64,000 bases of DNA from assembly GCA_964602845.1 (NCBI GenBank), contig CAZRSW010000007.1, positions 14,477 to 78,476 of the forward strand, written 5' to 3'. Below are positions 53,828 to 61,807 of this stretch, piece by piece. Origin of the DNA: CAZRSW01 sp964602845 (GTDB lineage Bacteria; Chloroflexota; Dehalococcoidia; Lucifugimonadales; UBA826). Under the pieces are notes generated by a model. It had not been told where the DNA came from. It did not search any database and worked only from the letters and a program-made list of their open reading frames with translations. Each line of letters begins with the position of its first letter. The first letter of the stretch is position 1. The position numbers were made by a program, and so were the translations under genes.

Positions 53828-54853
53828 ATGAGTATATTTGAACGTTACCTATCGGTTTGGGTATTGCTGTGCATCGTGATAGGGGCAGTTTGGGGTAATT
53901 TAAATCCTGGGATTTACAGGACCATCGCCACGATTGAATGGGCCCACGTGAATCTTGTTGTCGCAGTCCTCATCTGGATTATGGTATTCCCAATGATGGT
54001 TCAAATAGACTTTGCTTCCGTAAAAGGAGTAGGTAAACGACCTAAGGGAATATTCTTGACCATAATTGTTAATTGGCTGATAAAACCATTTACTATGGCG
54101 GCTCTGGGATGGTTGTTCTTTAAGGTCATATTCGTTCCACTTGTAGACCCTGTATCAGCGGATGAGTACATATCAGGGATGATATTACTTGGTATTGCTC
54201 CATGTACTGCGATGGTGTTCATGTGGAGTCAGCTGACGGATGGCGACCCAAACTACACTTTGGTGCAGGTTTCAATAAATGATCTCGTGATGGTCTTCGC
54301 ATTTGCCCCAATAGCTGCCTTGTTGTTAAAAGTTAACGATGTGCACGTTCCCATTGAGACATTGATAACATCGGTAATATTGTACGTGGTATTTCCGTTG
54401 ATCGCTGGTATAACCGTTAGGAATATACTTAACAGGTCTGGTGAGACGGGGGTGATAGACAAATTTCTCCGTGCGGCGAAACCTTGGTCCATAGCGGGGT
54501 TGCTCGCTACGGTGATTCTGCTGTTTGGATTTCAGGCTGAGACGATATTTTCTCGGCCTCAAACAATAATATTGATCGCAGTACCGCTCCTTTTGCAGAC
54601 TTATGGTATTTTTGCTCTAGCTTATGGAGCCGCCCGTATCATTAAGCTGAAACATAGCATCGCGGCACCCGCTTGTTTGATAGGCACATCTAATTTCTTC
54701 GAGCTCGCAGTGGCAGTGTCCATTTCCCTTTTCGGGCTGAGTTCAGGGGCATCCCTTGCCACGGTTGTTGGAGTTCTCGTTGAGGTGCCGGTCATGCTGT
54801 CACTTGTATATGTCACCAATCGTACAAGACATTTCTTTGAATGGCCTGACTAG
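53828..54853 (+). CDS. acr3: ACR3-family arsenite efflux permease
   Basis: A 341-residue bile acid:Na symporter-superfamily carrier with about ten helices. The conserved cysteine of ACR3 lies in ILLGIAPCTAMVFMWSQLTD near residue 125, and the late motif with conserved Glu is TSNFFELAVAVSISLFG. These residues are required for arsenite export in characterised ACR3 proteins. No arsR or arsC lies next to it, so regulation is not visible here. Confidence 0.93.
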   Translation: MSIFERYLSVWVLLCIVIGAVWGNLNPGIYRTIATIEWAHVNLVVAVLIWIMVFPMMVQIDFASVKGVGKRPKGIFLTIIVNWLIKPFTMAALGWLFFKVIFVPLVDPVSADEYISGMILLGIAPCTAMVFMWSQLTDGDPNYTLVQVSINDLVMVFAFAPIAALLLKVNDVHVPIETLITSVILYVVFPLIAGITVRNILNRSGETGVIDKFLRAAKPWSIAGLLATVILLFGFQAETIFSRPQTIILIAVPLLLQTYGIFALAYGAARIIKLKHSIAAPACLIGTSNFFELAVAVSISLFGLSSGASLATVVGVLVEVPVMLSLVYVTNRTRHFFEWPD

Positions 54854-54966
54854 TAAAATCGATACTGTGTATGTGTAACTAAGTTCAGGAGATTATTTCA
54901 AAGTTGTTAATACTAGTGGCTGTCAAAGGGTGATTAAACAGTTCTCTCTGTCTTTTTTGAAAACTA

Positions 54967-54996
54967 TTGACATTTGGAGGAACGGGATGATTGAAT
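54967..54996 (+). promoter_or_regulatory. probable promoter of the B12 riboswitch-btuF unit
   Basis: TTGACA (54967-54972) and TTGAAT (54991-54996) with an 18-base spacer, placing the likely transcript start about 20 bases before the riboswitch aptamer. Confidence 0.4.
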
Positions 54997-55025
54997 TGCC
55001 GGTGTTGAAAAGTAAATTCGGTGAA

Positions 55026-55135
55026 CAGTCAAGGTGCTCTTTTTTAGAGTGTAAATAGGAAGTCGGTTTAAATCCGACACTGTCCCGCAACGGTAGACTC
55101 CTCTGGAGCAAGTCCGGTCGAACGCCTTGATTGAC
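55026..55135 (+). promoter_or_regulatory. cobalamin (B12) riboswitch
   Basis: The core reads AAATCCGACACTGTCCCGCA followed by ACGGTAGACTC, the conserved adenosylcobalamin aptamer block, preceded by GGAAGTCGGTTT, and followed by the B12-box-like AAGTCCGGTCGAACGCC. The ends close in a P1-type stem: GTCAAGGTG (near 55028-55036) with CGCCTTGATT (near 55123-55132). Between aptamer and gene, GGTGATTT and AAATCACT (55169-55198) could form a switching hairpin. It should turn down the downstream BtuF-like gene when cobalamin is plentiful. Confidence 0.92.
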
Positions 55136-55253
55136 ATCTACGCCTTCGAGGAAAGGTTTGGGGTGTTTGGTGATTTTGTTGTTCTCCAATGAAATCACTA
55201 TGGAAAACCTGACCTGGGGTTGGATGAATTGTCTCGGATAGAGGGTAGAACAG

Positions 55254-56384
55254 TTGGGTTTGTTTCGGTTTTATGTCAGGTTATTCGCGGTTTTTGGAAT
55301 TTTAATGTCGATTGCCTGCATGGGGGATCGTGTGTTGTTGCCTCCTGCGACCCCGCGACCTCCGATCGACGCAGAAATGCCATCTGGTTCTACATATATT
55401 CCTCAGAAACCTGTGTTGCCAGCACCTTCTTTACCTCCTCTTCCTGCAAAAGTACTTTCTTACTCGGTGCCACCACAATTTGACGCAAGGAGCGACTCCA
55501 CGCCGAAAGATGTTGAAGGTAGAGGGGTGGTGTCTCTGGCAAAGAGTAACGATAATTTGGCCCAAGATATATTGAACTCTGAATTTCCGACAACGATAGT
55601 TGACAGGAAGGGTAAAGAAATAACATTTGAGCACCCCCCTGAGAGAATTGTAGTATTTGATTCAGCGGCGCTGGAGATCTTATTTGCTATTGGTGAGGGT
55701 GATCGTGTCGCTGGGACTCACAACTTTGTATCGTATCCTCCTGAAGCACAAGATGTTCCCAAAGTGGGAGACGCCTTCAACATGGATATTGAGGCTGTAG
55801 TTGGATTGGAACCTGATTTAGTTTTTCTGTTCTATCCGGACTTCGAGGAGGAACTTAAAAATGCTGGTCTTCGCGTTTTGCTTATAGAAACGGTAGGTGA
55901 TGATTTCACGAAATTATCAGATCAATTTAGATTATGGGGGAGAATTACAGGGTCGGTTGATGAGGCAGAGAGACTGGCCTCGAATTTTGAGTATAGGATT
56001 GCAGAGATAGAGAAAATTTTACAGCCATATGGTGATGGTCCGTCCGTATTCCAAGATGTGGGGGGCTTGTGGACTCCTGGAGATAATACTTTAATGGGGT
56101 CGGTTTTTAGGCTCTTAAAGCTTAACAACATTGCTCAGGACATTAATGGGTATGGACAGATCAGTCCAGAGGTAATCGTTGACAGAAACCCACAGTACAT
56201 CATTACCCCCAATAAGGATAACTTTGTAGGCAATCCTATGTTTAATCATCTAGTAGCGGTAAGAAACAACGCTGTTTTTACCATCGGGGAAGAATTCCTT
56301 GGGATTAGTGGACCAAGGTTTGTTTTGGGAGTTGAGGAGATGGCTAAGAAGTTTTATCCAGGTATATTTCGAGTGGAACCATGA
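55254..56384 (+). CDS. btuF: cobalamin ABC transporter substrate-binding protein (BtuF-like)
   Basis: A 376-residue periplasmic-type binding protein. A hydrophobic N-terminus ends with a loose lipobox (SIAC), then a Pro-rich linker (repeated PAPSLPPLP-like), then the type III binding fold: TIVDRKGKEITFEHPPERIV, ILFAIGEGDRVAGTHNFVSY, VGDAFNMDIEAVVGLEPDLV, ISPEVIVDRNPQYIITP. The start is TTG with GAGGG before it. The cobalamin riboswitch directly upstream supports B12 or cobinamide as ligand. BtuC and BtuD genes are not adjacent. Confidence 0.88.
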   Translation: MGLFRFYVRLFAVFGILMSIACMGDRVLLPPATPRPPIDAEMPSGSTYIPQKPVLPAPSLPPLPAKVLSYSVPPQFDARSDSTPKDVEGRGVVSLAKSNDNLAQDILNSEFPTTIVDRKGKEITFEHPPERIVVFDSAALEILFAIGEGDRVAGTHNFVSYPPEAQDVPKVGDAFNMDIEAVVGLEPDLVFLFYPDFEEELKNAGLRVLLIETVGDDFTKLSDQFRLWGRITGSVDEAERLASNFEYRIAEIEKILQPYGDGPSVFQDVGGLWTPGDNTLMGSVFRLLKLNNIAQDINGYGQISPEVIVDRNPQYIITPNKDNFVGNPMFNHLVAVRNNAVFTIGEEFLGISGPRFVLGVEEMAKKFYPGIFRVEP

Positions 56385-56414
56385 TCGTTAATTTGCGAAT
56401 TTTACGTGGTGATC

Positions 56415-57650
56415 CTATACCTCTGGCAGCTCGATTATTAACGATTCTAAGGCCCTGAATCCGGCAACAGGTTTCCAATTGGAATGTGAGTCGACGCTCT
56501 GTATGGTAGGCATATTCTTTAGTATGGTTGTTAGTGTTATTTGGGCTTCTAGGCGTGCTAAAGGGGCTCCAAGGCAAAAATGGGGACCGCGTCCAAAAGC
56601 CAAGTGGATGTTGGGAGTACGGTCCAGGATGAGTTCGTCCGGGTCGGGGAACTGTTCTGGATCTCTATTTGCAGAACCAAACATCAAAATTACCGATTGC
56701 CCCTCTTTAATTTGTTTGCCCCCCATTTCGAGATCACTTTTGGCTACACGGCTAGTTCGTTGAACTGGACTTTCGTAGCGAAGAAATTCCTCGACAGCGG
56801 GAGAGATTAGTTCTGGGTTATCCCTTAGTAGTTTAAATGCTTCAGGGTTATTAATGAGGGTTAGAACACTATTTGCGATGAGGTTGGTGGTAGTCTCCTG
56901 ACCCGCTACGAATAACTGGACACACATGGAATATAATTCCGATTCTGTCAGTTGGGCGCCATCTTCTTCTGCAGCTATTAGGCGAGTAATAAGGTCATTT
57001 CTCGGATGTTTTCGGCGCTGTGCGATTATTTTCTGGCAATAATCTACCAGTGCCTTTTGGCTCGATTGAGCTTGCTGCGCTACCGTCCCTATCATGGAAC
57101 CCAGTCCTGCTGAAAACGCGACTATGTCGTTAGACCATTTGCGGAACTGTGTCTGGTCCTTGGCTGGTATACCCAGCATCTCACAGATAACTGTGGCAGG
57201 GAGAGGGTAGGCGATATGTTCTAAGAGATCTTTTTTATTTTCGGAAATGAAGTTGTCTACGAGATCATCGCAGATCCTCTGTATCTCTGGAAGTAAGTCC
57301 TGTAGAGACTTCGATGTAAAAGCCTTGTTCACTAGCCCTCGTAATCGAGTATGATCCGGCCGATCTTTCATACTCATCCATTGAGTCATGTATTGACTGA
57401 GGGAATCCAGATTCTTTCTCTCTTTAGGGGACATGGTATTCATGTAAAATGCCATCTTGTCCGAAGATAATCTAGAATCGGTGAGGGCTGATTTTACATC
57501 TTCATATCTGGTGATAATCCATGTTTGGAGACGGTCACTGTAATGGACGGGATCTTCGGATCTTAGCCTGGCGTATAGGGGGTAGGGGTCTGCGAGTTTA
57601 CTCTCGCAGAATTTAGTATAGTCAGGTGTTTCCTCAATTTGGCTGAGCAT
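56415..57650 (-). CDS. cytochrome P450
   Basis: A 411-residue soluble bacterial P450. The oxygen-activation helix has VAGQETTTNLI, the ExxR motif is in VEEFLRYESPVQRTSRV, and the heme-Cys loop is FGRGPHFCLGAPLARLE. ATG 57650 is preferred, giving the usual length; an in-frame upstream ATG at 57692 adds 14 residues. It likely hydroxylates a hydrophobic substrate. No ferredoxin or reductase gene is adjacent. Confidence 0.94.
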   Translation of the reverse strand: MLSQIEETPDYTKFCESKLADPYPLYARLRSEDPVHYSDRLQTWIITRYEDVKSALTDSRLSSDKMAFYMNTMSPKERKNLDSLSQYMTQWMSMKDRPDHTRLRGLVNKAFTSKSLQDLLPEIQRICDDLVDNFISENKKDLLEHIAYPLPATVICEMLGIPAKDQTQFRKWSNDIVAFSAGLGSMIGTVAQQAQSSQKALVDYCQKIIAQRRKHPRNDLITRLIAAEEDGAQLTESELYSMCVQLFVAGQETTTNLIANSVLTLINNPEAFKLLRDNPELISPAVEEFLRYESPVQRTSRVAKSDLEMGGKQIKEGQSVILMFGSANRDPEQFPDPDELILDRTPNIHLAFGRGPHFCLGAPLARLEAQITLTTILKNMPTIQSVDSHSNWKPVAGFRALESLIIELPEV

Positions 57651-57692
57651 GATACAGAATCTTACCTCGACACATTGTTGGTTGACGTACAA

Positions 57693-58015
57693 TACTTTAG
57701 CATAATGTGGAATTCCTGGAAGTACTTATAAAAGCGAAGGTTTAGGCTGTGGTAAACCTCAGCACCCAGGATGTTTTTGAAGCATTTGCGTATTTTGTCT
57801 ACTTTTATCGAAGCCATTATATACCTTGCATGATAGCAGGGTTATCTTGCGCCAGGCTTTCGTCTTTGTACGCGACGAGATGTGAAAATATATCGCGAGT
57901 TCTGGTATTGGTATGTGTGGCGACTTCATCAAATGTTTTTATTTAAGTGGTCTTGATAGCATAGACATTTGGTTGTTTACTGACTTCTCAGTGTAAAGAG
58001 CGTTGATTCTCTAAC
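57693..58015. other. intergenic region, no gene called
   Basis: About 320 bases between the P450 start and the cysH promoter. AGGTTTA and TAAACCT (about 57739-57760) can form a small hairpin around GGCTGTGG. A 65-codon open frame (57749-57946) has no ribosome-binding site and unlikely composition and is not called. Confidence 0.4.
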
Positions 58016-58044
58016 TTGACCATAATGGGATATTACCGTAGAAT
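58016..58044 (+). promoter_or_regulatory. sigma-70-type promoter of cysH
   Basis: TTGACC (58016-58021) and TAGAAT (58039-58044) with an ideal 17-base spacer. The predicted start near 58051 gives a leader of about 160 bases before the cysH ATG. Confidence 0.6.
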
Positions 58045-58050
58045 CGGCGC

Positions 58051-58210
58051 CCTATGAGATACGAGGATGATCTTTTCCATCTGTGTATGAGCCCTCGGTA
58101 AGAGGGCATTTTTATGCGGCCTCAGGCCGCCATCTCTGCCTGTTACCCATTATTTAATCGATAATGGCAGGCGCATGAATTGTTCAGATAGTAAGGAGAA
58201 GTGATATCCA
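58051..58210 (+). promoter_or_regulatory. structured cysH leader with terminator and candidate antiterminator
   Basis: Consecutive hairpins are visible. GCCCTC (58091-58096), loop GGTAA, GAGGGC (58102-58107), then ATTTTTA: an intrinsic terminator. Next GCGGCC (58116-58121), TCA, GGCCGC (58125-58130). Then CCATTAT (58147-58153) with ATAATGG (58161-58167), extended by GCCTG (58138-58142) with CAGGC (58168-58172). An upstream CGAGG (58062-58066) can pair with CCTCG inside the terminator arm and could compete with it. AAGGAG (58193-58198) is the ribosome-binding site. I cannot match it to a known riboswitch class. Confidence 0.55.
58091..58113 (+). terminator. intrinsic terminator in the cysH leader
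   Basis: Six G/C-rich pairs GCCCTC/GAGGGC over a five-base loop, followed by ATTTTT. It lies between promoter and gene, so it would act as an attenuator. Confidence 0.6.
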
Positions 58211-58927
58211 ATGGTCCAAGATTTATTAAATGAAGAGCTTACGGCTCTAGTTGATGGGCTTAATTTAGCTCAGAAAGTTGAACGCTCCCTCGACTTGATA
58301 GCGGATGCTCATAAGCAACATGGGGATCGCTTAGTAGTGGCTAATAGTTTGGGGAAGGATTCCGTTGTGGTTTGGCATCTCGTTAAAAGAATAAGCCCCG
58401 ATATCCGTGGGTTTATTGTAACCACCCGATACAAGCCTGAAGAAACCGTTGCATTTATGCAAGAGGAAGTGGCTCGTTATCCAGAGTTGCAAGTGTTTAA
58501 GAATGATAGTCCTCAGCCCGATAAACTGTACCTCAGTGATCCTGATCAGTGCTGTGACAATCTAAAGGTTCAGCCGACTAGGCAGGCAATAGAGGATATG
58601 GATGTTAGCTGCTGGGTAACAGGACTTCGTTGCACGGAGGGTAGGACTAGAACTGATTTTAGGGAAATTGAAGAAAGAGATGAAGGATTACAGAAGTTAA
58701 ACCCGATTTTGCTGTGGCATGAAAGAGAAGTGTGGCAATATTTGGCGATGCATGGAATCCCGGTAAACCCGTTGTATGAACAGGGCTATCGATCTTTGGG
58801 CTGTGCGCCTTGCACTAGTATAGCTACTGGTCCGGACGAACGGGCGGGTCGATGGCTTGGAACGAGCAAGTGCGGTGGTGAATGCGGCATACACACCAGG
58901 CCCCTGAAGGTCAATGTGGGATCGTAA
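58211..58927 (+). CDS. cysH: adenosine 5'-phosphosulfate/PAPS reductase, iron-sulfur type
   Basis: A 238-residue assimilatory sulfate reductase. The PP-loop is VVANSLGKDSVVVWHL near 42-57. The Cys pairs C114-C115 and C198/C201 (CC, 83 residues, CxxC) are the [4Fe-4S] ligands that mark APS reductases. The catalytic Cys is C225 in the ECGIH motif. CDNLKVQPTRQAI and TGLRCTEGRTRTD are typical substrate loops. It makes sulfite for cysteine synthesis. The structured leader upstream suggests transcript-level control by sulfur status. No other cys genes are adjacent. Confidence 0.94.
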   Translation: MVQDLLNEELTALVDGLNLAQKVERSLDLIADAHKQHGDRLVVANSLGKDSVVVWHLVKRISPDIRGFIVTTRYKPEETVAFMQEEVARYPELQVFKNDSPQPDKLYLSDPDQCCDNLKVQPTRQAIEDMDVSCWVTGLRCTEGRTRTDFREIEERDEGLQKLNPILLWHEREVWQYLAMHGIPVNPLYEQGYRSLGCAPCTSIATGPDERAGRWLGTSKCGGECGIHTRPLKVNVGS

Positions 58928-59046
58928 GAGGACGTAGATCCTCTCGATCGGTTAATTCCTAAACCTGTGTGACGTCGTGAGTCTGAATAATAAATGCTAT
59001 AAGGCGTTATGGGGATTTCTCCCTATCGGTCTGTATCTAATAGATC

Positions 59047-61557
59047 TTAGGTCGATTTATCCAATCTGTCTTTAAGTATTTCTCTGGCTTCAATGAACGG
59101 TTGGTTTAGGTATGAAGTGTGGTTGTGCTCACCGTGGTGATGGCTGATTGTACCTTCAGGTCTAACCCCAGCCCTTTCCTCTATATATGTTAAATTGCCC
59201 TCTATCATTTTTAACATGTATAGAGCTGTGTCAGGGTCGAACATTTCCCATTCGCCACCACATGCTACGTAGATCGGCGATGTGTGGGCGAAAACGCCCC
59301 TGTTCCACACATCATTGTGCTCTTTAATGTCGAAGTAATCGAAAGATCCTGTACGGGCAGCCAACCATGTGTGGGTTTCTACCTGTAAATTTTCACTTAA
59401 TTCCAGTTTACGAGTTCCATCTCTGTTTTCCACTCGGGCAACAACCTTTCCTTCCTGAACTATCTCCAATGAATGTATAGGGAAGATGCTTTCAGCAGAT
59501 GCCTTCACTTCAATTTGCGCAGGTGTGGATATTTCGACCGTGTCACCAATATCACTGCCATTAACTGTAAAAGATATAATGGGACCTCCACTGAGAAAAG
59601 TTCGTCCCCTTGCTACTGCACGGCACCAATTGGAGTAGTTGAATTCTTCACATTCTGGGATATGAGCATAAGTACGGTATAGACCTATTGGTACATCGCT
59701 ACTCATTTTGTCAGTCCCTCCCACAAGGGGCAGCTTGTATCCGCAGTTGAGGTAACGATAATATTCGAGATGGTTTGGTTGCGTCTGTCGGAGCATTTCA
59801 ATGCCGTCGAGTCGCTGTGTTGCGATGAGAGCGGGGGGTTCTCCGTTTGGATTGGGGAAATGAGGGCTGATTACCCATCCTCCTTGTGAATGTGCTGCGT
59901 CAGCCCAGTGTGCTAAGGTCGTCTCCATATGTCCGCCTATTTCCCCCTCGTCTGGCCCGTCAGAACACCATGGCATCACAGGTTCTTTAAGCCCCCACAG
60001 AATGATATGGCCCATGAAATGTTGCCTGTTTTCCTGTGATGTATAGACTATGTTATTTCCTTCTTGGCTAATGCTGGCATGACCGGTGAAATCCTCAGTA
60101 TTTGTAAATAAGCTACCCCATTGTGACTGCAGTAGGTTCACAACATTTAAGTCTTCACCCTGAGATTCCATATGTGCCCCTTGAGTCGATAAGAAGTGCA
60201 CATGTGAATCACCACTGAACCACCCCTTCTGGTTCATGTTTATCCACCTTTTGATTCGTAGGGTGAGCTCGGTCTGCTCTGGTTTAATGTGTACTGTTTC
60301 TCGTAGAGGTTCATATTCAAACCCTCTTGCGATATCAACTATCACTTCTCCCCGAGGAAGCCATCCTTGGCATCTGCCGTCTATGTATGCGTAGGTGATC
60401 TGACCCAATCGTACATCTCCTCCCACGTCAATGTGCCAGGATCCCAAGTTTGAGTTGACTTGGTTGTGGTGACCATGAGGCTGGTATGGAATCCCATCTG
60501 GTGATCTGAAGTTAATACGACATGATACGGGAGTGTTTGTTTCTTCATCGAGAACGGTAACTTTGATCCAATTTCGGCCACGATCTACAAGTTCAGCTTT
60601 CATGGCGGGAGTTTCAATAATGCCATTACACTCCAGTTCTCCCCAGGAAAATTGGCCTATGGTTTTGCTGCTCTGCTTTACTGATACAGTAGCTGATGGG
60701 ATGGCTGAAATCTCCGCATAAGAAGGGTTAATGCCATGGTTTTTAGGTTCGCCATACCCACTACGACGTGATTGTAAGAAGCTCAAATCTGAGTCGTTTG
60801 GTAAGGCAAATGGGTAAGTAGAGTCACCTCGGTCAACTTGAATCTCCATATTAGACTCGGACCCTGATGGCACTGGTTCTTTGAAACTAAACTTCACTTC
60901 CCTTCTGCCCTGTCGTGCGAAAGGGATCTCGTCCAGATGTCCAAGGGTGACACCAGCTAAAATGAATTCGGGACCTTGAGGGATTATCAGAATGGATTCT
61001 ATCAATGATTCAGGATTTGGATTGGCCCATGACCACAGGAAATAATTTTCTGCTGAGCCCATTAAAGATTCGGTTTGTCGTCGCCCTGTCATATCCCATG
61101 GTCCGACCTCTCTTGCCATTAATTTGTGCGTTCCATCTGTTACTGCCAGGAAGGGCAGGGAGGCAGGTCTTGGTCCTCGACCGTATGCGCTGGTAGCCGT
61201 GTTGCCTGGTATGAAAGCGATCTCAAAACGTTCCCTGATGGGCAAAGTGATTTGGTTACCGTCCTGCATACAGATCACATAGTTGGCGATCAAGTTTCCA
61301 ACTGGTCCGCCATCATCTAGATTGGAATGTAGTTGTCGGTGAGCAAATATTACCTGATGTGCTGGTTTACCCACGGGTATTTTGACGGTTTCCCCATTAC
61401 AGGCGGGGGCAACATAACATTGATTAGGGTCATCCCCTATTTCAAAGGGTAGGCCTCTAAAAAGTGCTCGACCGATCTTCACATTCACTTTCGGACCCAG
61501 TATCGACACTCCGGCGTTACAGATTTGGGATAGGTCTAACGGTTCATAATCATCCAT
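59047..61557 (-). CDS. large CehA/McbA-type PHP-domain metallohydrolase
   Basis: An 836-residue protein. The N-terminal 430 residues form beta-rich domains without a motif I can name. The PHP domain begins near 445 with KGWFSGDSHVHFLSTQG, continues with FTGHASISQEGN, GHIILWGLKEPVMPWCSDG, GGWVISPHFPNPNGEP and PLVGGTDKMSSDVPIG, holding the His/Asp metal ligands. A beta-sandwich follows (FTVNGSDIGDTVEISTPAQI). CehA/McbA members hydrolyse carbamates, phosphoesters or similar bonds. No signal peptide is seen. It is not coupled to the binding-protein gene upstream, which ends in its own terminator. Confidence 0.85.
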   Translation of the reverse strand: MDDYEPLDLSQICNAGVSILGPKVNVKIGRALFRGLPFEIGDDPNQCYVAPACNGETVKIPVGKPAHQVIFAHRQLHSNLDDGGPVGNLIANYVICMQDGNQITLPIRERFEIAFIPGNTATSAYGRGPRPASLPFLAVTDGTHKLMAREVGPWDMTGRRQTESLMGSAENYFLWSWANPNPESLIESILIIPQGPEFILAGVTLGHLDEIPFARQGRREVKFSFKEPVPSGSESNMEIQVDRGDSTYPFALPNDSDLSFLQSRRSGYGEPKNHGINPSYAEISAIPSATVSVKQSSKTIGQFSWGELECNGIIETPAMKAELVDRGRNWIKVTVLDEETNTPVSCRINFRSPDGIPYQPHGHHNQVNSNLGSWHIDVGGDVRLGQITYAYIDGRCQGWLPRGEVIVDIARGFEYEPLRETVHIKPEQTELTLRIKRWINMNQKGWFSGDSHVHFLSTQGAHMESQGEDLNVVNLLQSQWGSLFTNTEDFTGHASISQEGNNIVYTSQENRQHFMGHIILWGLKEPVMPWCSDGPDEGEIGGHMETTLAHWADAAHSQGGWVISPHFPNPNGEPPALIATQRLDGIEMLRQTQPNHLEYYRYLNCGYKLPLVGGTDKMSSDVPIGLYRTYAHIPECEEFNYSNWCRAVARGRTFLSGGPIISFTVNGSDIGDTVEISTPAQIEVKASAESIFPIHSLEIVQEGKVVARVENRDGTRKLELSENLQVETHTWLAARTGSFDYFDIKEHNDVWNRGVFAHTSPIYVACGGEWEMFDPDTALYMLKMIEGNLTYIEERAGVRPEGTISHHHGEHNHTSYLNQPFIEAREILKDRLDKST

Positions 61558-61807
61558 GATATTTGACTGCTCCTACCTGTTCGTAATACGTATTTCAGTT
61601 ATTAGGCTTGTTATCTGACCTCTCTCACGAGCCGGTTATATAACTGAACATGATTGAGGATTGGGATGGAGGGTGTCTCCAATATTGTTTCTGGCACTGG
61701 TCTGGCAAAGTGCGGGCAGTATCCTATCACTCAGGGTTCTTTGTGGATACTACGTTAAAAGGCTCAACAATAAACGTGGTTATTTGCATGGTGTGAGCGA
61801 AGGGAAG
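61558..61807. other. intergenic region, nothing recognised
   Basis: Space between the PHP gene start and the edge of the second repeat copy. It should hold the PHP gene promoter on the minus strand, but I could not pick convincing -35/-10 boxes. Confidence 0.4.

Noticed and set aside
57749..57946. 65-codon plus-strand open frame
   Set aside because: No ribosome-binding site, Cys- and Ser-rich unlikely composition, no motif.
58051..58210. cysH leader as a SAM, TPP or cobalamin riboswitch
   Set aside because: None of the conserved core sequences I know for these classes is present; left as unassigned structured leader.
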